From assembly GCA_019648995.1 (NCBI GenBank), contig BLXT01007882.1:633290-655231 (forward strand): DNA of 21,942 nucleotides, given 5' to 3'. This DNA comes from Plakobranchus ocellatus. Its lineage: Eukaryota; Mollusca; Gastropoda; Plakobranchidae. The position numbers were made by a program, and so were the translations under genes. The notes below the pieces were generated by a model, which was not told the DNA's origin, did not search any database, and saw only the letters and a list, made by a program, of their open reading frames with translations. Of the stretch, positions 10,481 through 19,240 are shown piece after piece (within the stretch, counting starts at the first letter, position 1; each line of letters starts with the position of its first letter).

Positions 10481-10515
10481 AAACATTCAACTCTACTCAG
10501 CCAAAATAAAAACAT

Positions 10516-11604
10516 ATCTACATTAGTCCTAACACTCAGCGCTTTTGTTTTCTTCAGAGAGTTTTTTTTTTACGTTTATACATTCCTTTCAATCAATCTG
10601 TTTGATTGGGCAAAATATGAACTTGAAGGAAATGTTTGAAACACAATTCTTCGTTGAACCTAGCAAGTCAGAACTTGCAAACTGTTTGGTAGTTTATGAT
10701 GTTTGGAATGCCATGTACTGCGAAATTTGATTCCATCTAATCAATTGTTCCTTTACTTGAAATTGTTTTAAGATCTTGACAAAAGGCATCTTGCTTTAAA
10801 AAATCTGCAAGAAGGAGAAAATCTTGACCATCAAGATGAAATACATCTGCAGCTATCTTTTCAAAGGATCTTGACGGGAACTCATGCTGAAGGAGTGGCT
10901 GTAGTGGTTGTGACTTCTTATTGTGTTGCTCTTTTACTTTTTCCTTCATGTCTTTTGCCATGTCTCGCCCAAAAAAATTGTTTTTTGCCCTAAGTAGACA
11001 TTTCTCAATACTTTAATGTACTTCGTGTATTTTATCTAAGATTATGCTTGTCATGGATTTGAGTATGAGAATTGCTGTGTTTTTCACAGTGGTACCATCT
11101 TTTACTCAAAGATAGTGTCTCATCGACCAATATTTCTTGATTGGTTGCGGAACGTCTTGCTCTGTGCCCGGCCATCCTTTGATGATCTGTGACATTAAGG
11201 CTGCTAACTCAGCATCTTTTTTGTCTTGTCTTGCATCTCCTTAAGTTTGTCTTGAGATATGGACACATGATGAATAACATGATCAAGGTCTATCTGTTTT
11301 TCAGGAATTGGTGAGATCCTTGACAGATAGTCTGCAAATATTACATCTTTCATTGCTTTGTGCTGTATTGTACAGTCATATGCTTGTACTCTGAGCAGCA
11401 TCCTCTGGAGTCTAGGTGGGGTTTTGCTGAGGTTTTTGTCTTCGATACTCTCTAGCGGATCGTGATCACTCTCGACTATAACATGTTTCTGGTTATGTAT
11501 GTACGAAACCTTTCCAGGGAGAAAACTACTCCCAAGAGTAACGTTTAATGTTTGCAAATCTCAGTTATTCACTTGCTTGCAAAAGCTGATGATTTCCCAT
11601 CTTG
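10516..11604 (-). pseudogene. Ty3/gypsy-type pol: RNase H and integrase, broken
   Basis: Reading leftward from 11604, the RNase H end reads QDGKSSAFASK, then LLLGVVFSLERF, HVIVESDHDPLE, PPRLQRMLLRVQ and ADYLSRI. After the linker the phrase YWSMRHYL leads into the integrase. The zinc-binding segment has its H (IHEVH) but lost the CxxC part, where KEKVK joins QHNKKSQPLQ directly. The core follows with the first catalytic aspartate in AADVFHLDG (codon 10847-10845). The later SDNG-like segment is scrambled, while QSNRLIER (around 10590-10570) keeps the final glutamate region. Defects visible: a frameshift near 11505, a one-base shift in a T-run at 11217-11222, and stops at 11108-11106 (TGA) and 11015-11013 (TAA). 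The reverse transcriptase is absent because a LINE fragment abuts at 11604. Confidence 0.85.
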
Positions 11605-11855
11605 TATATGCACCACCATCTGACAGTGAAGATGTAGAAGTGGAACAGTTTTATGAAGAAATAGAAAAAGCAAAAGGCTATCTAAAATCTCAGAACATCA
11701 TAATAGTAATAGGAGATTTCAATGCAAAAGTTGGGGATGAAAGAGTATAGTAGAGGATGTTGTTAGGCCAAGTGGCATAGGGACTGTAAATGAGCGTGGA
11801 AGTAGGCTAATTGAATGGTGCCAAGCCAACGATTTTATCATCAAAACCATCATAT
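11604..11855 (+). pseudogene. LINE endonuclease fragment, second copy of the family
   Basis: The + strand reads VYAPPSDSEDVEVEQFYEEI at 11604, then the metal-binding IVIGDFNAKVGDERV loop up to 11747. Five extra bases (TAGTA, 11748-11752, a local duplication) shift the frame. The reading resumes as EDVVRPSGIGTVNERGSRL and ANDFII to about 11850. This is the same domain and family as the - strand copy at 2600-2400, but better preserved. Only the middle of the endonuclease is present, with both ends truncated. It begins at the exact base where the gypsy RNase H match stops, so this is a junction between two elements in opposite orientation. Confidence 0.85.
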
Positions 11856-12202
11856 GCGACAGTTTTTTTTTTCACACCTTCTAATAATACTCTTCTTGTA
11901 GGGATTTTTTTTCATTTTACATCACGCATTTTCAACGTTAAGGTTATATTTTATGTCATGCTCGTTTCCTTGGTACATTTCTATGGTAGTTTATTTGTGT
12001 AATGCATATACAATTTTTTGAAGCGTCAGTAAATTTCGCTAAAAATATTCATATGTTACTTTAAATCATGCCATTTTATGTGGGCATATTTTAAAATCCC
12101 GAAGTTGTTTTACGAATTTACAAAAAAAAAAAAAAACCTATTTAAAGCCTATTGAGCATGCAAAACAAAATATGGCAGGTAAACATTTTAATCAGCTATA
12201 AA
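11856..12202. other. No gene seen
   Basis: AT-rich DNA with a poly-A run (12121-12136). Nothing recognisable on either strand. Confidence 0.5.
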
Positions 12203-12448
12203 TCTGGTGATGCTACGTTTTTCTGCGTAAACTACACACGAGGCTCCAGCAGGATTGATTTCTAGATCTCTAAGTCTGAATCTGACAGTCTGATATCGAT
12301 AAAGATTTCTGGGTGTAGATCCATTATGAAACTGGTAGACTGCCCAATAGATCTATGATTCTGAATTGGGTGGTATTCAGCCACAACTCTGATGACGTCA
12401 CGTTTTCCTGCGCAAATTACACAGAGGCTCCATAAGGGTTGATTTCTT
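12203..12448. repeat. 61-bp imperfect direct repeat pair
   Basis: Copy 1 (12203-12263) begins TCTGGTGATGCTACG, copy 2 (12388-12448) begins TCTGATGACGTCACG. Both continue through TTTTYCTGCG, AAAYTACACA, GAGGCTCC and GATTTCT. The offset is 185 bp. Copy 2 contains TGACGTCA (12393-12400), the palindromic CREB/ATF site; copy 1 does not, so a regulatory role is doubtful. Confidence 0.75.
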
Positions 12449-12499
12449 GTAATAATTTAATGTTTTGGTGGCTAGAGTTCTCACTGTGTGTACGTAAGT

Positions 12500-12500
12500 A

Positions 12501-12560
<60 letters not shown>

Positions 12561-12574
12561 GAAGAGAGAGAGAG
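12500..12574 (+). repeat. (GA)n microsatellite
   Basis: About 75 bp of GA dinucleotides with a few AAAG and GGAA interruptions. The leucine/serine-rich - strand frame over it is not a gene. Confidence 0.95.
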
Positions 12575-12933
12575 GTAGGTTGTAGGTTTCTGGTGGCCTA
12601 CGCAGTCTCGAAAAGCATATAAATAGAAAGCTGCTAGCCTTTACGAGGCTTACAGCTTTTGCTAATCTTATCAACTTTAAATTAGAGCAACCCCTAGACT
12701 CCCGAGATATAGATCTTCATTTAGGTACGTATCACGTTTTCCTTTCGAAGAACTTAGCTCAAGATATTTCATTTATGTACATAATATACACATGATATTG
12801 ATGTTGTATACCATTAAACAAAAAAAAAACAATTGATTAACGCTTATGTTTATGGCAGTGTCTTTGTACGCAAAACCTACAATATTTCATATGACTGATT
12901 TAACGTCGAGTAGTGCTATTTGATCTGATGTAC

Positions 12934-12943
12934 TGTTTAATGA
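12934..12943. repeat. SINE target-site duplication, left copy
   Basis: TGTTTAATGA, identical to 13220-13229 on the far side of the SINE. Confidence 0.9.
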
Positions 12944-13219
12944 GGTGGTGCGGTGCTCACCTGGTAGAGTGGTTGGCTACCAAGTAAGAGGTCTGGGGTT
13001 CGAATCCTAGTCCGGACCAAGTCAATTTTTCATTGCTCCCTGTGTCCACCCAGCACTTAATGGGTAGCTAAGTCTCTTAAGATCCGGCGAAAGTAAAGGC
13101 AGCGAGGAAAGCAATGGCAAACTACCTTATAATGCCGTTTGCCAAGAACAATCAGGACCCTACTCCTGGTTCCCCGATGCTTAGATTAAGCGTGGCACCC
13201 ACTTCACTTTTACTTATAG
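12944..13219 (+). mobile_element. tRNA-derived SINE with perfect 10-bp target-site duplication
   Basis: The head is tRNA-like: A-box TGGTAGAGTGG (12962-12972) and B-box GGTTCGAATCC (12997-13007), 35 bp apart as in a tRNA gene, so RNA polymerase III could transcribe it from about 12947. An unrelated body of about 200 bp follows, including CAGCACTTAATGGGTA and GCAATGGCAAACTACC, and the element ends near CTTTTACTTATAG without a long poly-A tail. The insertion is flanked by identical TGTTTAATGA at 12934-12943 and 13220-13229. SINEs have no protein and borrow a LINE's reverse transcriptase. The clean duplication implies a fairly recent insertion. The body family could not be named from memory. Confidence 0.9.
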
Positions 13220-13229
13220 TGTTTAATGA
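13220..13229. repeat. SINE target-site duplication, right copy
   Basis: TGTTTAATGA, identical to 12934-12943; it fixes the right boundary of the SINE at 13219. Confidence 0.9.
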
Positions 13230-13560
13230 TGAATCTTTGCCTTTGTTTGCCTACTAACAATATTGACCTCAGTTATTTAAAACATTTGTTGATTTATCAA
13301 TCTTACCACAAATGAAACATTTACATGTAAAATATGATTGTTTTGCAAAAACAAACATCTATACTACCGTCCACTTGTTGCTTTATGGGCTTTAAATTAG
13401 GCTATGAATCTTCAACACTGAAATTTTCAGGTTAAGCAGTAATATTCCAGGTATTCCAAACCATGTAAAAATTCAGTAAATTGTAGCTCTATTCTGTGTG
13501 AGACAGCGACTGAAGCTTTTTACATGAAACGATTTCTTTCTTCACTTTTCCCTATCCCCC

Positions 13561-13580
13561 CTCCCCCCCTCTCTCTCTCT

Positions 13581-13656
<76 letters not shown>
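13561..13656 (+). repeat. (CT)n microsatellite
   Basis: A poly-C lead followed by about 90 bp of CT dinucleotides with TTT interruptions. It lies about 1 kb from the GA array, in complementary sense. Confidence 0.95.
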
Positions 13657-13657
<1 letters not shown>

Positions 13658-14643
13658 ATAAAGCTTTATTTCAGTCATTCACTAAAACTTTTTTCTCTCT
13701 ATTTTCTTTTTTTTTTTTTTTTAAATAAAAATGATCCCTCACCTTCCACCCACCCTATAGATCTTTAATAATTGGTTCTTTGCAATAAGTAATTATCTCC
13801 CTAGCTGTCACATTGATTTCAATATATTCAATTTCTGAGCCCCCTAAGTTATATCGGATTTGAAAACGCACCCAAATTCAGGGGCACACACTTCCGCAAC
13901 GAAACATTGCGGCTTCAAATAATTATTTCCAAACATTGTCTGAATAACACATGCGTGTACCGGTATCGGACTTCCACTAAACTCTGTCCAGTAAACTCGA
14001 AACAATCATACAATAAAAACGAAACCTAAACGCGGCAATATCATTATGACAAGATTGGGGCAAGAAAATGAGCCCGAATCTAAGATGGGTAACTGCTAAT
14101 ATTGGCGTGTGATGCAAATCTGAAATTAGATGCTTGTCTATTTACATTATATGGCAGTGTGTCCACAAAATTGCTATGATGTTGCTCGTAATTTAAAACA
14201 GCTACTTGAACCTTGCTATATCTTGACGTTAACAAATAATATCAAGTAGTGCTCAACACAACTATGAAAATGGATAGGTTTTAATTCATATCGGAATTTT
14301 CCAACTCTAAAAGGAAGCCACTGTTCATTTGAACACTATGCACTTCCTCTTTTTTAACAAGAAAAATGGTTTTTAGAGAAGCTGATAAAGCGATTGAAGC
14401 CTGCTTTGTTGAAAAAAGATAAGGAGAAGGCTAGAATAACCTTAGTGCAGCCAGGAGGAAATCCCGGCGATTATGTCTTTTTTCAATGATCTTAGCCTGG
14501 TTGTCACGTGGTTTTGTCGAAATGGGGCACAAAAGTAAACAATGCCGAATTTCCATTAGATCTAGACCTACAATCTGTACAAAGTTCAGTCTTCGAAATG
14601 CATTATAAACCCATATAAAATATTTCAAAGTTGCAGAGCGGCT
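13657..14643. other. No gene recognised
   Basis: AT-rich sequence with a poly-T tract at about 13707-13722. The small - strand frame at 14628-14431 has no recognisable domain. Confidence 0.4.
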
Positions 14644-14746
14644 TTTTAAAGTTAGTGATTTGACTTTTTTCTGAAACTACATATGGGAAATGGATTTCAA
14701 ATAAAAAAAAAAGACAGAAGAACTGAATGTAGGCACCCAAAACCCC
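14644..14746 (+). repeat. Dispersed direct repeat, copy 1
   Basis: Starts TTTTAAAGTTAGTGATTTGA and continues through ATGGGAAAT, GATTTCAAAT and GAACTGAAYGTAGGC. It matches 15070-15172 closely, with small indels. The two - strand frames over the copies give related peptides only because the DNA is repeated. Confidence 0.8.
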
Positions 14747-15069
14747 ACTTTCTTTTTTAATACACAAAAAATTCAATGGTGAATCTAGCCCACGATCAAC
14801 TTGAGTAGGCGATGTAGCCTTTTGCCCACTCAGCACTCATAATGGACACATTGATGAACGAATGTTCAATAATAAATCAATTTATGCTTTTCGAATTATT
14901 TTTATTTTACGACAAGGCTTTTTTTTAGAACTCCAAAATACACTGGGAATACAGTTGGATCTATGACAGGAACTGACATTGTTTTAAATTCAAGCCCCAC
15001 CTCCGCGATCATTGCATTACGTCACAATCCAAGGTCATGGCCGAGTAAATATTCCAGAAAGCCTGTGGA

Positions 15070-15172
15070 TTTTAAAGTTAGTGATTTGACTTTTTTTTCT
15101 GAAATAACACATGGGAAATCGATTTCAAATTTTAAAAAGGCAGATGAACTGAACGTAGGCAACCAAAATCCG
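15070..15172 (+). repeat. Dispersed direct repeat, copy 2
   Basis: Second copy of the repeat at 14644, offset about 426 bp. Its left flank CAGAAAGCCTGTGG (about 15055) occurs again at 15271-15284, just before the mariner relic. This suggests a larger repeat family whose copies break at different points. Confidence 0.8.
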
Positions 15173-15435
15173 CCTGGCGACCCAAAACAGTAAATTTCGA
15201 AGCAAAGCAACCAATCTTTTCACACAGAATCAGACGAAATTTATATCAGAATAAAATTTATCAAAATCCTCAGAAAGCCTGTGGGTTTTTTCACTTGAGT
15301 GAAATTTGCTTATTGCAAAAGAATTTCCTACCAAACTGGGCCAAAGTTCAATGAAGAGGAGCCTCCAGAAAATTAATGAAAAGGGTTCCTCTAAAATGAG
15401 AAAAAGGAAGTGCTGGACCAAGTGCAGCATTATCA

Positions 15436-16302
15436 GACGAAAACAACAATACGTAGAAGAAAACATTCAGTCACAGTAAGACAGACCAGGTACGCACCTT
15501 TCACAAAGAGAGATCGCCTGAAATCTAGACATAAGCAAAACGTCAGTGAATAGATTGAACATGAAACTAAAAATAAATGCCTTTAAAAAGGCATCGAACT
15601 TCGAGACATGATGACATGGTACACCAAAACAAACAAACCAAAAAAAAAAAAAACCAATTAAAAAAAAACTAGAGGACGAAAACTTTCGATGTTTACATGA
15701 ACTAATGATCAGCATCACATCGTTTTCACTGATGAGAAAGACTTCACTTTATAAGCTGCACGCAATTGCCAAAATGATATTCCGTATAGTTTTAATGTAA
15801 ATGAAATTCCGCTTAACTGACTAAACCATCAAACCCAAATTTCTCACACAAAGTAATAGTTTCTTCCGGGTTATTTTGGAATGGAAAAACACTTTCTTGA
15901 CACCAACCATGCAAAAGTAAATTCTGAAGTTTAAGTCAATGTACTGGAAGAAAGACTCTTGCCAGACTGCAGACCTCTATACCCTGATCCTAGTTTGCTC
16001 ACACAATCATATCTTCAGAATAACGCACCAGAATGTATTAGAAAATGACTGGGCCCCGCAATCTCCCGATTTGAATCAAATGGATTACTCAATTTGGGAG
16101 TCATTGTCTGAAAAGTACACTATGGTAGACAAAACAAATTCTTAGAAGGACAATTAAACGAAAACTTCAAGAATGGTGGAATCATATGAGCGGTCAAGAA
16201 ATTAGAACATTCATCAATTGGTGGAAAAAGAGACTCGGGGCTGTATTTGACCAAGACAGAGGCCTATTGGGTATATTCGAGTTTGATTCCAGGATGTGGA
16301 AA
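15436..16302 (+). pseudogene. Mariner/Tc1-type transposase, near full length but decayed
   Basis: Scattered frames give the transposase in order. VEENIQSQ at about 15455 and SQREIA, then NLDISKTSVNRLNMKLKIN (15500-15580), form the helix-turn-helix domain. HIVFTDEKDFTL carries the first catalytic aspartate (codon 15731-15733). VNSEV and VLEERLLPDCRPLYPD follow at 15917-15990. The second catalytic block is deleted: the reading passes from the LYPD segment straight to SHNHIF. WAPQSPDLNQMDYSIW (third catalytic region, SPD codon at 16068-16070) comes next, then KRKLQEWWNHMSGQEIRTF and WWKKRL to about 16300. At least four frame changes and several stops are present, so it is inactive. It is a different mariner lineage from the one at the window's left edge. 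Its end lies about 370 bp upstream of the TATA-like box of the lectin gene. Confidence 0.85.
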
Positions 16303-16671
16303 TAGATTTCCGATGCAATTTTATAATTTTGAAGCGTCCGTGTCGATCCCCAAACTATCCCAGAACCACGCAAAACAAACAAATAAATTTCTGTAATATT
16401 TTTTTAAACAAAACAATGCTCGCGGATAACTGTATGGACATACAAAGTGTCAACACGAAGTTATCCGCTCCTGAAATTTGGCATTTTTTTATGTCCCACT
16501 CGATATTAGGTTTTCACATTCTCCTCAACAAAATATATCAGCAGGTTCTTTGATCTCCCTGAAAACTTGCAATACCCTGGTTTTTTTTTTTTAGTAAAAG
16601 CCTAAGAAAAGAACATGAAGACAAGCTTTTTAAAAAAGCTGGAACTTAACTCAATTGTTGATATTCGTGAA

Positions 16672-16677
16672 TATATA
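16672..16677 (+). promoter_or_regulatory. Putative TATA box of the lectin gene
   Basis: TATATA (in GAATATATACAG) lies 90 bp upstream of the ATG at 16767, which would give a short 5' untranslated leader of about 60 bases. Such words are common in AT-rich DNA, so position is the only support. Confidence 0.35.
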
Positions 16678-16766
16678 CAGCTATCCATTAGGATGTATTA
16701 AAAAAATTACAAATTGTTTCAAAAATATAAATTCCCTTTCTTCCTTTATATCTTTTTGTCAGCAAA

Positions 16767-19187
16767 ATGTCTGAAAGAGCTGCTTCTCTTCGAAATTACC
16801 CAATGGTAATGGCGATGGTTCTATCGATAGCCTCATTTGCCAAAAGCGCAAAAGGTAAGTTCAGAATACAATGATTGATTTACTGTGCTTCGGTCGCTCC
16901 TAAATCATTGTAATTCTATACGACAAAAGAAAAAAAATGTTTGCCCATAGTTGCAAATCACCTCAAAAACTGAAAATAACTTTAAAGATAATTTTCTAAT
17001 GCAATATAAGGTTCCCTTTAGATTTTGCTTTTGTTGTGAAAGCCTGAAATAAGCTTTGAAATCTTATGAAGACTTACATTTGGTAAACATATTATTTCAC
17101 AGCCACAACTCCAGCAATAGTTCTAGATGTGTCTCACACAGTTGACCCTGCAACGCAATCTGCACTCCTGGTTTTGAACTGTAGTTTCGACGCTAACTTG
17201 ACCGACATGGTTAGTGTGGCCTCATTGACATTGTTTGGATCCAAACCGTATGGGAATCAGAGCGAGTTTGATAAGTTGGTAGTCGTCGATATCTGGTCTC
17301 CGACACCTAATTTGGTATGTTGGACCATTTCTCTACAAAATGGAGTTTAAAAAGTGCTTATTATAGACAATTGTTGTTTGCGGATGATGGTCTATATCCT
17401 ATCGTTTAAAATATCAAAAAGCCAAGACTTAAGGACCACACAGACCATCCCGACATTATCTTAGAGATATCTATGAATTGGCATCGCTGATCAGTTCAGT
17501 TTGAGTTGAAGATTGGGCAAACAGCGACTTGTTCTAGGGTCTCTCAACAAAACTTCGAAAGATTAGTAAGGCGAGGACGGTAGACGGTGGAAGGGAGGCG
17601 GGAACTCTTCACTTACGATACAAACAGTGAAATTATAAGATGTGGTTACAACAAATAATAGTTACGAAGTCGAACATGATGAAAATTGAATTTTAAAACA
17701 GGGAAGATTAAATTGTGCATATATAAATGTCCACAGAAAGGTGACTTTAGATTTTCAGGTCGTCCGTTAGGTCATTTCGCTGGTGGCAAGAAAAGGGCCC
17801 TTGCAGATCTCACAGCGGTTTCAACAACCACTATACCGCCAATGTTTGCCTCTCCCAAGAAACAAAAACAGGAATGACCAATAAGCTAACGGTTGCAAGT
17901 GCCTGAAGACGGTGAACGGCTCTAAATTTGATGATGCATTATTAAAAGGCCGAAGTCTACTAATACTACTACTTTTTTACAATGTAAAGCAAAAATATCA
18001 TCGTGTTTTATAACCCCAATAAGTTTTCTTCATACGTGTATTTTTTAAAAATTATTTTGTAGTTTTGATTACTGAATCAAATTGATAGGACTGATGTCGG
18101 TTCTGGATTAAAATTTATTTGCATGTGTTATAATAATGACATCCCCTTTGTCACTTCCCCCATCATACAGAATGTTATATTCATCATTAATTTAAGGTTA
18201 TGTTCTCAATTCATTTATAAATTTCCAAAAATTATCAAAATAAATGTTGGACGGAATTCTTGATCAATCATTAATGATGATGTACATTCTATACTGCAGA
18301 CCAGTGATCTGGAAGATGCAGATGTTGTAATCAAAGACAAAATTGGACAGGAAAACGACAGCCATTCTTACTTAACGATATCTTGGAACTCTCCAACACC
18401 AGGATATCGTCAGTACTACAAGTGTGTGGCAAATGGCTTAGACCGCCAGAGACAGGCAGCTTCGATCTCTACGACAGTGAAAGTAGAAATCCTCAATGGA
18501 GGTTCTAATGACTCGCAGCTTCGAGAGGTATCGGAAAAGGTTGAGAACACGTGTACTGAGAAAACAGCTGCAGCCTTAACCGTGCAGGTCAAAAACTTGC
18601 TCAGCAAGATTGAGGCACTGGATTCAAAAATAGACGACAAGATTGAGGCACTGAATTCAAAAATAGACGGCAAGATTGAGGCACTAGAATCAGACTTACC
18701 CAGCAATTTTTGGGTGTTAGATTCAAAGCTGAAAGCCTTTCAAAGCGATCTAAACCTTCAAATTAAGATGGCGACCATCGACAAAGGCAATTTTTACGTT
18801 TCGGACATCTCAAAGGATAGAGTGTACTTAGTTAGCAAGACTAAAGCGAGTTTCAACATTGGAGCGGCCAATCAAGCGTGCAAATCTAATGGCGGGTATC
18901 TCGTAGAGTTGGACAATCATGAAGAATTCCAATTTGTGTCCGATTTTCTGACCCTTACAGGAGGTGACGGCCCTTTCTGGACAGGTGCTAATGATATTGA
19001 GAGGGAAGGATACTTTTATTATTTTAATAGCAAAAAACAGATTCCTGCGTGGGCGTGGGTGCCCAATCGGGCCGATAATCTTCATTATCATGAAGATTGC
19101 GTGGAAATCAGACTGGATCTTGGCGGTCTCAATGATAACTTTTGCGACAAAAAGGGCAAGATAGTATGTGAAGTAGAGCTCTATTGA
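16767..19187 (+). CDS. CREP-like secreted Ig-domain/C-type-lectin protein, three exons
   Basis: Exons 16767-16854, 17103-17314 and 18300-19187 join in frame (GTAAGT and GTATGT donors, CAG acceptors) to give 395 residues. Residues 1-30 are a signal peptide with core MVMAMVLSIASFA. Residues 31-165 form one Ig-like domain with C56 (LNCSF) and C142 (YYKC). This resembles the IgSF domains of gastropod FREP/CREP proteins. Residues 175-257 are a coiled coil with 11-residue repeats. Residues 264-392 are a C-type lectin domain with the canonical four cysteines 294, 367, 382 and 390. FREP/CREP family members are secreted haemolymph proteins that recognise pathogens; that role is inferred here. The sugar-binding motifs are altered: RAD sits where EPN or QPD is usual (residues 357-359) and LND replaces WND (377-379), so classical calcium-dependent sugar binding may be reduced. 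Potential N-glycosylation sites are at 55, 61, 81, 99, 119 and 170; the one at 99 spans an exon junction. No stop or frameshift is seen. Confidence 0.87.
16855..17102 (+). other. Intron 1 of the lectin gene
   Basis: 248 bp with donor AAAG|GTAAGT and acceptor TTATTTCACAG. It is phase 1 and separates the signal-peptide exon from the Ig exon, as in known FREP-type genes. Confidence 0.85.
17315..18299 (+). other. Intron 2 of the lectin gene
   Basis: 985 bp, phase 0, with donor TTG|GTATGT and acceptor ATACTGCAG. It splits the Ig domain between its two cysteines. Inside is a 63-codon frame (17686-17877) containing FSGRPLGHFAGGKKRALADL, which I do not recognise. It has no splice context and is probably chance or a transposon scrap. 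Nothing else is evident in this intron. Confidence 0.85.
18606..18695 (+). repeat. In-frame 33-bp minisatellite coding the coiled-coil repeats
   Basis: Units 18606-18638 and 18639-18671 differ at only two bases; a third, partial unit runs 18672-18695. Each codes KIEAL(D/N)SKID(D/G), 11 residues. An 11-residue hydrophobic spacing is a hendecad coiled-coil pattern. The near identity implies recent duplication, so unit number may vary between alleles or paralogues. Confidence 0.9.
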
Positions 19188-19190
19188 TGA

Positions 19191-19196
19191 ATTAAA
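19191..19196 (+). terminator. Possible polyadenylation signal ATTAAA
   Basis: ATTAAA, the commonest variant hexamer, starts three bases after the stop codon. If used, cleavage at about 19206-19226 would leave the downstream inverted repeat out of the mRNA. Canonical AATAAA first appears at 19663-19668; use of that site would include the hairpin. Confidence 0.4.
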
Positions 19197-19240
19197 CCCA
19201 TCTGATCTACATAATAGCAAACCATGGAAATTTCAAACTT

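Larger units (their letters stand above)
8447..10515. mobile_element. About 2.07-kb insertion splitting the gypsy integrase, class unknown
   Basis: Gypsy coding on the - strand stops matching at about 10515 and resumes at 8446 with the adjacent part of the integrase, so everything between is foreign to the gypsy element. The insert starts TGTTACGACCCCC on the + strand and its right end is near AAAAACA (10508-10514), giving TG...CA ends like an LTR. It encodes no recognisable protein. It holds a 15-bp tandem repeat, an AT-rich minisatellite, a TATA-like TTAATATATAC at about 9320, a 169-base gap and a CA microsatellite. No target-site duplication was found, so a solo LTR or LTR-containing remnant is only a guess. 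Confidence 0.55.

Noticed and set aside
10157..10490. Open frames running through the N gap
   Set aside because: They exist only because unknown bases do not create stops; one is also a translation of the CA repeat.
12417..12674. Leucine/serine-rich - strand frame
   Set aside because: It is translation of the GA microsatellite.
12947..13020. A true tRNA gene
   Set aside because: It has both promoter boxes but no paired 3' acceptor arm; the sequence continues into a SINE body flanked by a target-site duplication.
14431..15210. Related - strand peptides from two nearby frames
   Set aside because: Their similarity follows from the DNA repeat at 14644 and 15070; neither has a recognisable domain.
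18828..19220. 130-codon - strand frame opposite the lectin exon
   Set aside because: Antisense shadow of the lectin domain; the + strand has the conserved cysteines and splice structure.
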